Shown here: positions 1 to 10,082 of the stretch, one piece after another
Layout of the letters: every line of letters starts with the position of its first letter
How positions within the stretch are numbered: position 1 is the stretch's first letter
DNA from: Hysterangium stoloniferum
Taxonomy: Eukaryota > Basidiomycota > Agaricomycetes > Hysterangiales > Hysterangiaceae
Reading direction: 5' to 3'
NCBI GenBank assembly: GCA_015178975.1
Contig: WHVD01000040.1
Location: 248,001-312,000 of the forward strand
Length of the DNA: 64,000 nucleotides
The notes under the pieces: model-generated
The model's database searches: none
Seen by the model: only the letters and a program-made list of their open reading frames with translations
What the model was told of the DNA's origin: nothing
Program-made: the position numbers and the translations under genes

Positions 1-540
1 CATCTAAGGTCCATAGTAGGTGTGCTGTTGCTAGATTGAGATATACAGTAAACACAGTTTGGAAGAATAAAAGAATTTATTGAAAGAAAAAGTAATGTAA
101 AGATCCTAGTTGTGAGACTAGACCTCCCAACATCCAACAAATAATATTTTCTGGCCACTGTATTAGGACTTTATGTTGAATCAAGTAGAAATCTGTTCAG
201 ATCGACAGATCCATTTCAAAGTAATACATATGTATTTAGAGGTGCCAATGATATCCATATGCATGGAATGGACTATCTAAAGGTATCTATTTTTTAAAAG
301 TATTAGTGTTTCAAACTACTAATTTTTTTTATTGTCTACTTGTGTCCAGAAAGATTCATTAGTTTGTAATGTATGAGAGAGTTTAAAACTTTTTGAAAGT
401 TTTAAAAACCAAATTATGTTTGAATCACATCCCAGATGTTTAAATGACCTTTAGAGTATATTAGAATTTGGTATACTTAATAGTTTTCAGATATCCTCCT
501 CAGGCTAACCAAATTTAGCTGTGGTGAATGGGAGCTGCCT

Positions 541-921
541 GTGATTCATTTTTCCACAGTACTGGTGGAAGAGGAGAGCCATTTGAAGGGCCAGAAGGAC
601 ACTAATGATCAGTTTGCAATGAAAACAAGAACAGACTCACCAATTGTGAAATGGCTGAGAAACTGCTATAGATGCAATGGCGAAGGTCATATCACAGGTT
701 TTTGTCCTGCACCAAAACCAGTTGATTTGTCAATGAGTGGATCACTTACCAAAAGCCCAGAGCCTCTCACTGCAACACAGGGGAGAGTGTTTTTATATTG
801 CATGTCTAATGTCATCACGTGGAATAGGAGTCGTGAGAAGGGCTCCAAGGTCCAGCTTTTTTTTTCTTTCTGGGAGGTTGGGGGAATGTGTACTAGGAGC
901 AAGGGATTCTCCAAGGTTTGA
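541..921 (+). mobile_element. Retrotransposon gag fragment with a CCHC zinc knuckle
   Basis: A short reading frame opening on GTG (no ATG) carries one zinc knuckle of the form C-x2-C-x4-H-x4-C at about residues 42-55, preceded by a polar, charged stretch. This knuckle is the nucleocapsid motif of LTR-retrotransposon Gag proteins and binds the element's RNA. No protease or reverse transcriptase follows, so this is an isolated fossil piece. Copia or gypsy origin cannot be decided from this scrap. Confidence 0.45.
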
Positions 922-950
922 TTCAATCCCAAAAGTACCAGACAATTTTT

Positions 951-1060
951 GCATCTAGTGGGCACAGCGTACTTTCAAATTTCAGAGAAATGTTGCATCT
1001 ACTGGGCACAGTGGATTTTTGTTTTCAACTTTCGGAGGGATTTTGCATCAAGTGGGCACA
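951..1060. repeat. Degenerate short tandem repeat, three units
   Basis: The motif GCATCWASTGGGCACA begins at 951, 995 and 1045, with diverged spacer between. The units are 44 and 50 bp apart. No function is evident; it may be an internal repeat of the surrounding dead transposon. Confidence 0.45.
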
Positions 1061-1446
1061 TTCTCAACAACATACAAAGTGGGCTTGTTGGTTTTAGTTA
1101 TATTATGTTGTAAGTCATTGAGGAAACTCATGATTTACTAAATATGCACTTTTGTAGAATACACTCAGCTAAGATGTACTTTACAGTAGCTTAGTCATAT
1201 GTACAAAACTTTGTCCGTTTTTGTTATACAGTCAACATTTAACAAAAGGGGGGCATACAAAGTGCTAGAAAGTAAAATAATCATAGGTCAAAAAACTGTC
1301 CCAATGAGTAGCTGTTTTGTTTTATTTATTATTCAATGGGTTTTGATTCAAATCACATGAACCAAGGCTTACCTTCAAGCCATGATCCTATAGTACCTTT
1401 GATAATTTACTTAGATTTTCTACTTATGTCAGTAATCTATACCAAC

Positions 1447-2247
1447 TGTTAGGGTACGTACATGGTGGGTCTCTGGAGAAACCCATGGGAAATCCAGTAG
1501 GACTTGGCTTCAGCTTATAGGCTGCACCCTTGCAAGATCGTGTTGTCCAATTTCAGATAGGCAGATGGGAATCCCGGGGAGTCCGGGTGGGGTTCATGGG
1601 TCGAGGGGTCATAGGTCAGAGGTTGTGGGTTGAGAGGTTGGGGAGTCAAGATAAATAAGAGAGATAGATGTGTCAGAGCCCAGGGGCTCTGACTAGCGAG
1701 AGCAGTGTAATTCAAGGAGGAGTTTTAGAGCAGAAAATGTATTAGATTACTGGGGGGAATCTAAGCCAATTTTCTGACTGGATTGTATGTACAACATCTG
1801 CCAGACTATATAGACCATACAATGAATGACATGTCAAATCCAGTAATAATGAAATGGAACTAGTGAAACATAAAACGAGCATAGTAAACACCAAATTGGT
1901 GTTAGGAACAGGATGGAATGGAGCAAACCATAATGGGAAACAGAGTGGGAGTGGAGTCTGAATTATGACAGGTCATTTGACTAAAATGGGAACGGGGCTC
2001 AGTTAGAGGGATGACGGGTTTTCTGAATGGGGTCCAGTGACTGATGTGTGGGATGAGGTCAGACATAGACAGGGACGGAGTCCAGCAGGTATTCCAGTGA
2101 CTGATACACAACATAATGAAGTCAAATGTAGACAAGTCTGACATATGGAGTCTGGCAGGAATTCTGGTGAACTGACAATTGGTGCGTAAGGGGCATAGGT
2201 GCGTATACGTTAGTGCCTGGAGTCTGGCGGGATTTCCAGTCGTACCA
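1447..2247 (-). mobile_element. Solo LTR, 0.8-kb family (copy 1)
   Basis: An 801-bp sequence bounded by TG...CA, flanked by the perfect 5-bp target duplication CCAAC at 1442-1446 and 2248-2252. It is clearly related to the plus-strand copies at 38891-39710 and 45508-46318. A TATA-like box beside a conserved CTGCCAG motif lies near 1800-1815, and the conserved LTR box lies at 1497-1530. No internal coding sequence remains, as expected after LTR-LTR recombination. Moderate CpG loss makes it older than the 38891 copy. Fossil. Confidence 0.85.
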
Positions 2248-2252
2248 CCAAC

Positions 2253-2301
2253 CCAACCTTTGAAAAATGAGAAAACATTGAGACAGCTTTTTGAGCCACT
2301 G
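2253..2301. mobile_element. Terminus of a Tc1-type element or MITE, truncated by the LTR
   Basis: The sequence ending in TTGAGCCACTG followed by TA matches the right terminus of the Tc1 element at 24043-24071. Only about 50 bp remain because the solo LTR at 1447-2247 landed next to it. The order of events (terminus first, LTR later) follows from the LTR's intact target duplication. Confidence 0.4.
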
Positions 2302-2362
2302 TATTAGTTTCTGTATTAATAATCTGAATCTTGTATTGTCATTTAACATTTTGACATTACCT

Positions 2363-4402
2363 CAGTGAGTGTCAGGAACTGGAAAACCCGCCAGCCTCCA
2401 GTGTTATTCAACTGTTTCAACAAAATCTTCTCCCACTCTGTCTGAACCCTCTCCCATAACTCATAAATACTCTTGGGTGTCACTTCATACTCTTCCAGCT
2501 TCCTTTTGAGGTAATGCCAGAGGTGTTCAATTGGATTAAGATCAACAGACTGAGGTGGCTATACCATGACCACAAATCCATTGTCTTTCAACCAATTGGC
2601 GGCTTTCTTGCTCTTGTGTTTAGGTCATTGTCCTGCTGAAAGACCACCTCTTCTGTATTTTTGCCATAGTACTCCATAGTTGCTTAAAGCTCATCTTCCA
2701 GAATGCTGACATAAAGGTCAGCATCCATTCTCCCATCAATCTTGGTGGAATATCCTGAGTCTTCCCACAACATACCCCACAACATCATATTTCCTCCTCC
2801 AAAGTTGACTGTGCCCTCAACCAGCCTATTACTGAGCCCCTCTCCTGCCATTTTCCACACCCACTCCCTCCATATGACCCCAAACAATTAATTTTGGTCT
2901 CATATCCCACAGGCCAATCCTTGTGTGCCAGAGCAAAGTCCATCCTTGCCTTCCTATGCCTCTCAGTGAGTAAAGGTCTTTTTCTCTTCACAACAGCCCT
3001 CATTCCAGCCTTCTTGAGTGCCCTATAAACATTCCTCACTGAAATAGACTCCCCAGTCATATCTTGAAGGGTTTTGGTGATCTCAGTAGCATGTTGTTAC
3101 GACCGTGTCACAACCCTATCAGTCCCGAGGTTATCGCCACTATCAACATTTTCAAGTCACCACTTCGGAAACCATCGGCCCCGAAGCTGACGTATGTTTC
3201 CGCAATGATCAAACTCCATTTACGCCCACGTCAAATAACTCGTATTGTCTGGTTAAACTTTTGATACGTCCCTTTTATTTGTTGATCTATTCAATCCTAT
3301 GTTTCACATATGTCTATCTATATTTGTAGTCCTTGAACTATTTCCTTTTATCATAATCTCCCCCCCTCGGTTATCATCGGCCTCCGAACTAATCATAAAC
3401 TTCCCATTCCTAGTCAAGCTTATTGTTAATACCGTTTTCCGCCCTTCTCCCCATTAGTATTTTCTAGATGCCTGCTACTTGTATATGAACCTGCTGTAGT
3501 TGTAGTTACTAGGCAATCAGAATATCGACTCAGAATACCTTCATACATCTGTAACAGTCTCAAACTAAGAATCCCCCCATTCACCTTCACGTGCGCTCGC
3601 CCACTCCCGGCCGCGACCCCTTGGCCCGACACTCGACTTGTCCTTTGGTTCCGGTCGGTATCTTGCCGAAAGGAACTCTTTAGGATTAGTCTTCGCCCGC
3701 CCGAAATCTAAGGACACCCTACGGACATTTGCGAGGGCGCAGCACATAAGCTGAAGCCAAGTCCTTCTGATCGGTCCCTGTCGGCCACCGACATTAGTCA
3801 GTTTTCAGTTCTTAACACATGTTCAGCTTTCTGAGAAGTGATTTGTCAAATGGAATAATGAATATCTGAGGGGGAAAGCATGCATGGACAGCCACCAGAT
3901 GGTTTGGCAAGTGATGGACAATGGGTAGAGTGAATTCTGGATGTAGTGGACAGACCTGGCCAATGATTTTAGAGATCTGAGAGGCAGACTTGTCCTTCTT
4001 GAGCAAAGTGAGAATGTGGCTAAGCTGAGTAGGAGTAAGAGCCTTCATGGTGTAAAATGTTGAGTTGTGAGGATGTTGTTGAATTAGAAAGTCAACAGCT
4101 GTATATATATCTAATTTTGACAGGTCACATGATTTTTATTTGCACTTATTTGCATATAATCAACAAGGTTATGTGTTAAACATGTGACCAGGACAAAACC
4201 CTTCCAATGTGTTTCCATTAGTAGTTTATTTATAGTGTGGGAAATACTGATGCTTATGTCATATGATTTTGAGGGTAATACTGTAGATAACATATAGACC
4301 TAACCATCCACCAAACTTTAGATCTGTAGCTACAGTGGTTCTTGAGTTATTCAAGAATCTTTGCACACCTAAAAATCATTGGAAGGGTTTTGTCACTCAC
4401 TG
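2363..4402 (-). mobile_element. Tc1/mariner DNA transposon, decayed, split by a solo LTR
   Basis: On the minus strand the transposase starts with a helix-turn-helix N-terminus (ATG at 4048, about 78 residues read). It resumes beyond the inserted LTR (3060 to about 2380) with the DDE-type core (WGMLWEDSGYSTKIDG), a FQQDND motif and a terminal DLNPIEHLW motif. The reading frame changes several times, so no active transposase can be made. The right end is a long arm starting CAGTGAGTGACAAAACCC inward from 4402, containing CCCTTCCAATG and, about 200 bp further in, its inverse. The left end at about 2363 keeps only CAGTGAGTGTCA. The parts are clear but the left boundary is inferred. Nearly CpG-free apart from the inserted LTR. 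Confidence 0.7.
3095..3817 (+). mobile_element. Solo LTR, CpG-rich young family, inside the Tc1 element
   Basis: A 723-bp TGTTAC...TTAACA sequence flanked by the perfect 5-bp duplication CATGT at 3090-3094 and 3818-3822. Unlike its CpG-depleted host it is rich in CG, which marks it as a much later insertion. The conserved LTR box is at 3735-3769, about 50 bp from the 3' end. The rest does not resemble the 0.8-kb LTR family. No internal domain is present, so it is a solo LTR and a fossil. Confidence 0.88.
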
Positions 4403-4861
4403 TATCACATCATTCATCAACCTTCTTTGTTCTACTTCACCTTTACCATTAATCTTCCTTTGTTCTATATCTTACCACCACTTAATATTTACTTCAATTG
4501 TTCTTTCCCATATAATTACCCCCTTTTGATCTTTCATACCTCAGTCAATTTTTCATATCATGTTGACTACAGTACATTTTGACATGGGGTGGATTTTGGA
4601 GTAACCAAAATTTTTTTTTGCATCGTGGGAAAGAAGGCGGTTCTAAGAAGCGTTCAGTTAGTTCAGTGTTCATGTGGTAGGATGTATGTCACACGTATGA
4701 TATAACAGCTCAACCACCGTCACCTAGACATGTACCTCCCTTGCAATATATTGGTTGTCACACACCGTGTGTCAACGCATGAACTGCTACTGTCCCACAA
4801 AATGCAATAAAAGACGCAGTGCAGTGTCCCTACATGTAATTCAAATAAAGTCAGCCCGCAA
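4403..4861. other. AT-rich intergenic stretch, no gene seen
   Basis: Pyrimidine-rich, CpG-poor sequence to about 4600, then ordinary composition up to the peptidase stop codon. I see no coding or RNA feature. The last part should contain the peptidase 3' UTR. Confidence 0.4.
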
Positions 4862-6836
4862 CTAGTTAGTAGTCGCAGTGGTGAAGGGAGTAGTTGCAAA
4901 ACCGACTCGGCGATTCGTAGTGTCATATACAGAGTAGAAACGTTCCCTGAGAGATAGATATCTTAATTGGCGCGCCAAACATAACGGGAGGAGAGACGTA
5001 CAAGAACATCTGCCCATTGATGAAGTCGAGTCCCTCGCCGCTAGGGGTGCCGAGGTCGCCAACAATGAGGTAGACATTGTCGACCGAGCCGCCAATGAGT
5101 GTATTCAAGGAGCGAGGCCACGCTTGCGCATTAGCAGTGAACTCGAATGTTGTCTAGCCCAAACACAATGAGACACAATGGCGAAAAGAAAAATAGCTTT
5201 TTTACGCACACCGCCAATGACGAAGAACAAGCTCGTCAAGTTGGCGAATTGAGTGGTGGTGAGACGGAGCAAGCCTGTGTTGTTGTCGAGGACAGCGCCA
5301 GTTGCGGACTTATAGGTGTTGAAGGCATTGGTTGCAATGAGCATGAGAATAGTTCCGGTATCTGGTGGATTTTTTGGTCGAATAAGATCTCACAATTAAA
5401 GTAACTTACCGACGATACCAGCAGTGGTTGAGAGAATGGTGGTGGTGCCGAACTTGATGCTTTGGTCAATTCCCCAGAACTCACTGGCAGGGCTGGTGGA
5501 TGTGATAGGCGTGAAGGTGATCGGACCAGTGAACTTGCTAGGGTCAGTTCCGCCAAAGGTGATTTCACCATTGACGACCAAGGAAGAGTTGGTGGGTTCA
5601 AATGAAATAGCAATCTCGTCCAACGTGATGGTTCCTTGAAGAGGAATTAGTGACACAAACTGCATATGTCAGGGAGACATTTAACCTTGAGAGAAAAGGT
5701 TCTAGATGAGTGTAAAAAACGGTTGGGAAATTAAAGCTAGATACTAACATCAGTGACGGTGGGGACAGTGGCGCCACTGGCTGGGAAGAGAGTGCCTAGA
5801 GTGAGGTCTGTGGGACCTGTATTATTTACATGTTGTTATATGTTAATATAGAATTCTATGCAATGGCAATACCGCGCACCGAGTCCGAGGATACCTTCAA
5901 AACCGTCGAAACCTGTTACAGGGTTTGTGTAGTTAAACATTCGCATATAAGTTGAATCGAGGGTACCTGGGGATGCAGCACAAACTGAAATACTCTGTCT
6001 CTGTATCACGAGACCAGGACCAAGTGTAACCTGGTCTACGACTGGCATGACAGAAATAAGTTCTCCTGAATAAGAATGTACGATGGAGAACATACATTCT
6101 TGCCCGTTCTGCACAATTTTGAAATGATTAAGGCTGGTGAAATGATTTGAGTAATAACCTACGAAAATTCCTAACCCAGTGCTGATGCTCTGTAGCAAGT
6201 GTAGTCGTAAGTGAATGTGTTCAATGGCATGATACGTACAGCTTGGTTGCTGGTAGAGAAAGAGCTGGATGTTCTGATATAATTATCCGTAAAAATCACA
6301 AGGTTCGCGGATCCACTAAAGACAATGTATCGATAATTATATTATAATTTCGATACCTCAAAAGAGGTAACATCAAGGCTTACGTGTCGACTGTAAGGTT
6401 ATATTGCGTGGGGGGACTACCTATACCCACGGATGCAATGTACGAGATCTATCCACATCGTTTATTGGGATGGCAACGCGAGTATTTAGCAGCAAAAAAT
6501 CACTCACAGCTTCATTGGTTATTGGAATCCCGATCGCGGCGTCGGCACTAAGGGTTCCTGCCTGTACTTTTGCCGCCTTCTCCTGCGCCTTTTGAACAAA
6601 GAGTCGTGCTCGTGCCCTGTCGGCCTGAGAGTATACTCATAGATAAAACGTGAGGGTAGGGGGGATGTGGAAAACATTACTGTAAGAATGTTCGTTAGTC
6701 CTGTGGTATTGACTCGCAATGCAGTGGGAAGGGTGATGGGCGAGTCACGAATATGGACATTCGGAGGACTGAGGGCGAGAACCCTCGGAAGTAGGAGAGC
6801 AAAGGCAAATAAAGCGTGCATCCAAACAGAATACAA
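4862..6836 (-). CDS. Secreted pepsin-like aspartic peptidase (family A1)
   Basis: The predicted gene starts at ATG 6836 and stops at TAG 4862-4864, in about ten exons with short GT-AG introns. Reading order: signal peptide (MYSVWMHALFAFALLLPRVLA), a propeptide ending ITNEAV, the strand YIASVGIGSPPTQYNL, catalytic motif 1 DTGS, a DQVTLGPGLVIQ segment, GILGLGPTDLTLGTL, GEITFGGTDPSKFTGPITF, catalytic motif 2 DTGT, then a C-terminus ERFYSVYDTTNRRVGFA. Both catalytic aspartates are present, so an extracellular acid endopeptidase is the likely role. The exon between DTGS and DQVTL is the least certain. As I splice it, the flap reads FSIVHSYSG instead of the usual YGSGSxSG, which would remove the conserved flap tyrosine. 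Length is near 400 residues, normal for the family. Exon joins are in phase wherever I checked them. Confidence 0.85.
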
Positions 6837-7296
6837 AATAAAAGGGATTTAGCGAATTGTGTCCTGGTGAAAGCAGTGAGAAAACGGCACAAGGCTTACT
6901 CCATTTATACCGAACATGAGCTGGTTTGGAATATAAAGATAGCATCAAATACTAGCGCGGTAATTCTTTATCCCTGAACAGATAAGGCATGTCGTGCTCC
7001 CAAAATTAGCAATCTAATTTGGCACCAAATGAAGAAATGTGGTAGGATAGCGAGGTCACGAGGAGGAAGTGTAGCTGTGGCAAGGTCCAAATTGACAGCA
7101 AAAAAACATAGTTCAGCACAACTACCAGTTCATAAGCATACAGATTCCACAGAATTGGAGCAGGTTGTTCAGTAAAGCTTAACTTCCCAAGACTTCAGAT
7201 GGAAAGGAACTAGAAGTAATTCACCTTAAGGATGACCCGAGGCGACAATGAGCTCCGTTTTAGATGGAGCCGTCGATCACTGCTTTCCTAGAGGTT

Positions 7297-7605
7297 TTAT
7301 TTCCCTGAACCACATATCCAAAGACGAACCGTGCCCAGAACAGCAGTCGGACAGCGCAATGTGACACCAGCGACAGCGAGGCCAATTTTAGAACCCCGTA
7401 GGTTTAGTAACATTTCAATTGGTTGGGTATTGCTCGTAGGAATAAACGTGTGAGCGTAGAGGGAACGATCTTGGTGATTATTCTGACTCTTCAGCACCAT
7501 GTGACCTACACAATTTATGAAAGAAGCATCGGCAACTTCCGGAACATGAGTAAGGGGGTCATAGTAAATACATTGATCATCATAGATAAACCGACCATCC
7601 CGCAT
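7297..7605 (-). CDS. Hypothetical small protein, 102 aa
   Basis: An ATG-started frame of 102 codons with no internal stop and no low-complexity bias. It begins MRDGRFIYDDQCIYYDPL and ends in TAA. I do not recognise a family, signal peptide or membrane segment. It could be a true small gene, one exon of a longer gene, or chance. It lies alone between the peptidase and the receptor. Confidence 0.25.
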   Translation of the reverse strand: MRDGRFIYDDQCIYYDPLTHVPEVADASFINCVGHMVLKSQNNHQDRSLYAHTFIPTSNTQPIEMLLNLRGSKIGLAVAGVTLRCPTAVLGTVRLWICGSGK

Positions 7606-8394
7606 TGAAAGCAGTGAATAAGGGACGTCAACCTACTATTGGAAGGATGTGGGATTGTCCATGCGCCATTTTATTTGTGCCTGTCGTGATTGTCGCTGTA
7701 ATGGACAAATGCATTTGATGTCGATAGTAACTCGTCAGGCCGGAGACAACGGCCTCTAGACTCCTTCTTCATTCGCACATGACAATTCTCTTTTTAGGAA
7801 ATTGGTATTAACGTTGTGCACGCAGAAATTGAATGCCATGGAGGAGTAATGTGAATATATGCCGGGATGAGGAAGTCTGGTTTAATGGTAGACCTCAATT
7901 GTGGAAATTGAAAAATGAAAAAAGCCACGGTCCAATTCCGGAGTGCCATGTCATGTGGTGTGATCTATCAGACATGTTCAATTCACCAATCAATATATAA
8001 ACGCCATGTTCATACAGTAGAAAGACCCACTCTATCGTCATGTCCTTCTCTCTCGTTCCACAGCTGCTTCGCAGTCATATGTGGTACTTCAAATAATTTA
8101 AAGATACCTGGTGTCCACAATTATGATGCTAAATAAGACAGGCAAGCATCGCTGAATCGAATGTAGACGAGTTTTTCCAACCCATCCATGTTCCTCCAAC
8201 GCCGAGGAGATGCAATATGAGTTGGATAAAGCGGACATATCTGGTCATGAGTAGCAATAAAAACACAAGAAGGAGTGAGAAGCAGTTTTGAAACTCGAGA
8301 AGAATCTGGAGTCTTGGGGGATAGGTCATGCACCATCAAGTGGGAGAGAAGCTCGACGCAAGCATCTATCGCCTTCTCTGCCCGTATTTTTCGA

Positions 8395-8600
8395 ACACGA
8401 TGTGGTTACGAAGGTATATATGATCAAATGTTTGACCCTAAGGTTGTGTTATAGATGATGATCCATATCGAAGCAGATCGGCGCTGTCTCGCACGATTAT
8501 CCCAATCCTTCTGACGGACAGGCGATTACGGAGCTGGCGAGTTATGTTCCAACTGGAACGACGCAGCGGATTTACGATGCGGTTATAAAACGAAGACTTG
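8395..8600. repeat. Diverged low-copy repeat, copy 1
   Basis: Alignable by eye with 14988-15165. Shared blocks include GAACAC(G/A)ATGTGG, TACGAAGG, ATGATCCATATCGAA, CCAACTGG and ATGCGGTTATA in the same order. On the minus strand both copies have similar open frames (YNRIVNPL... and YNRIVDPP...), so it may be an old duplicated coding fragment. The family is not recognised. Confidence 0.45.
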
Positions 8601-10082
8601 CGTAGCAAAATCGAAACCTTTGTGCGATGAAAGATTGTTGCGCCAAATCGTTCCAGAGCGAGAAAAATAACCTGGTCCAACTTCAATAATATAATATCTG
8701 TATCATTACTTGTCCCGCTGGCACCCCAATCAATTTCTAGCCTCTCATTAGATCTAGAGGCATCCATCAGGGACAACAATGACGCGTGGAGGAGAAAGGC
8801 ATCTCGCCTGAGCTTGGCCTGTGGTCATAAAGCGGTGATAACAAGTTATAGTGAAGACGATGCCCACAATTTGGTCTACCCAAATGGATATCTGTTCTTC
8901 AGACGGCTGAATGTGACCAACATAATCTGGTCCCCGTAGGCATAGTACATGGTCTGGTTCGCCACAACTCCATCGTTCTTAGAGCTGTTTGTACACCTTT
9001 ATTGTCGTGGTGATGAATTTCTTGCGTTATTGAGAGTCGGCATTTAATACTAGTATTGAAGAGGAGAGCGAAAGGGGTACATGCTGAACGTCTTCCACGC
9101 GAGTTGTCGCATCCATTTAGTATGTATTTGGGGGCGGAGGGAGGGTTTTGGTAGTTATAAAGCTATATTCCCGTTATAAGAATTGGACAGTGTTTGTATT
9201 GCATGCGGTGACTCATATTCTAGTTGTGTTGCAAGGCTAAGTTTATGACCTATTTATTACTTGGCAAAAATGCTACGGGACGAACCACTCCTCATTTTAC
9301 CTTTTTCAAAGAAAGCTATTTTCTGATTGAGAAACTGCCAGAGTGAGGCGATGTAGGGTTGAGGGTTGTCGATTAGCTTCAATTCATTGGCCGATGGCAC
9401 GTGAACACATTATAGGCATCATTATCGTTAACTATTGGTGGTATCTATGACATGGCACACCTCCTCAACGTTTATATACAATGCTTATTCCACAGTGGGA
9501 TCACGACGATACGCCCTCAGGCCCTAGGACTACTACTTCCAGCAGATAGACAACATCATCGGAACCAGAGGTATACGCGCAGAGATTGTAATTATATAGA
9601 AGCCAATATCACAGCATCCCTCGGAATTACTTTCGATTAAACAGCTGGTTTTCAAAAACCACCTGAAACCACTATCGAGGATCGTTGTAAGTGAGATGAA
9701 GATGCGGAGCTGCCCATTGAAAAGACAGGCGTCTTAGGTTTCAGACTACATCACTCTGTGTGGTTCAGATTCTCACACCCTCGGCCATACGTGATAGAAG
9801 TTGGACGGCTCCACTCCCCCCCATCAGAACCGTAGAACCGCTCTTGTCTCATGTTTAATCAACAAATAAAACAAACACGATATAAAAATTCTACACAATC
9901 ACCTATAACGAAAAGGGGGGAAAAAAAAGTAAAATAATAAAAAAAGAAGACCGTGCTAGCTTCATCGTCGCGAAATTACAACCTGTCCAATTTCATGTCC
10001 GATTTCTTTTTTTGCCGTCTCTAACACCACCACCCTGCAACCCAGCCCAAACACCAGCCCGAAGCCAAACCCCACCCCCCCA

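Larger units (their letters stand above)
1..1441. other. CpG-poor transposon-derived stretch, no host gene
   Basis: AT-rich sequence with almost no CG dinucleotides, like the other transposon blocks in the window. It contains one gag-like fragment and a degenerate short repeat, described separately. I see no intact gene, RNA gene or clear terminal repeats in the rest. Confidence 0.5.
6837..10082. other. Mostly gene-less region between peptidase and receptor genes
   Basis: Ordinary CpG content, no transposon ends and no recognised protein family. It contains one small open frame (7297-7605) and one copy of a diverged low-copy repeat (8395-8600), listed separately. Open frames on the minus strand at 8121-8779 resemble no family I know. 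A purine-rich tract (9911-9950) lies beyond the receptor's 3' end. Confidence 0.4.

Noticed and set aside
951-1060. Short spaced repeats considered as a CRISPR-like array
   Set aside because: Only three degenerate units, irregular spacing, eukaryotic context and no associated genes.
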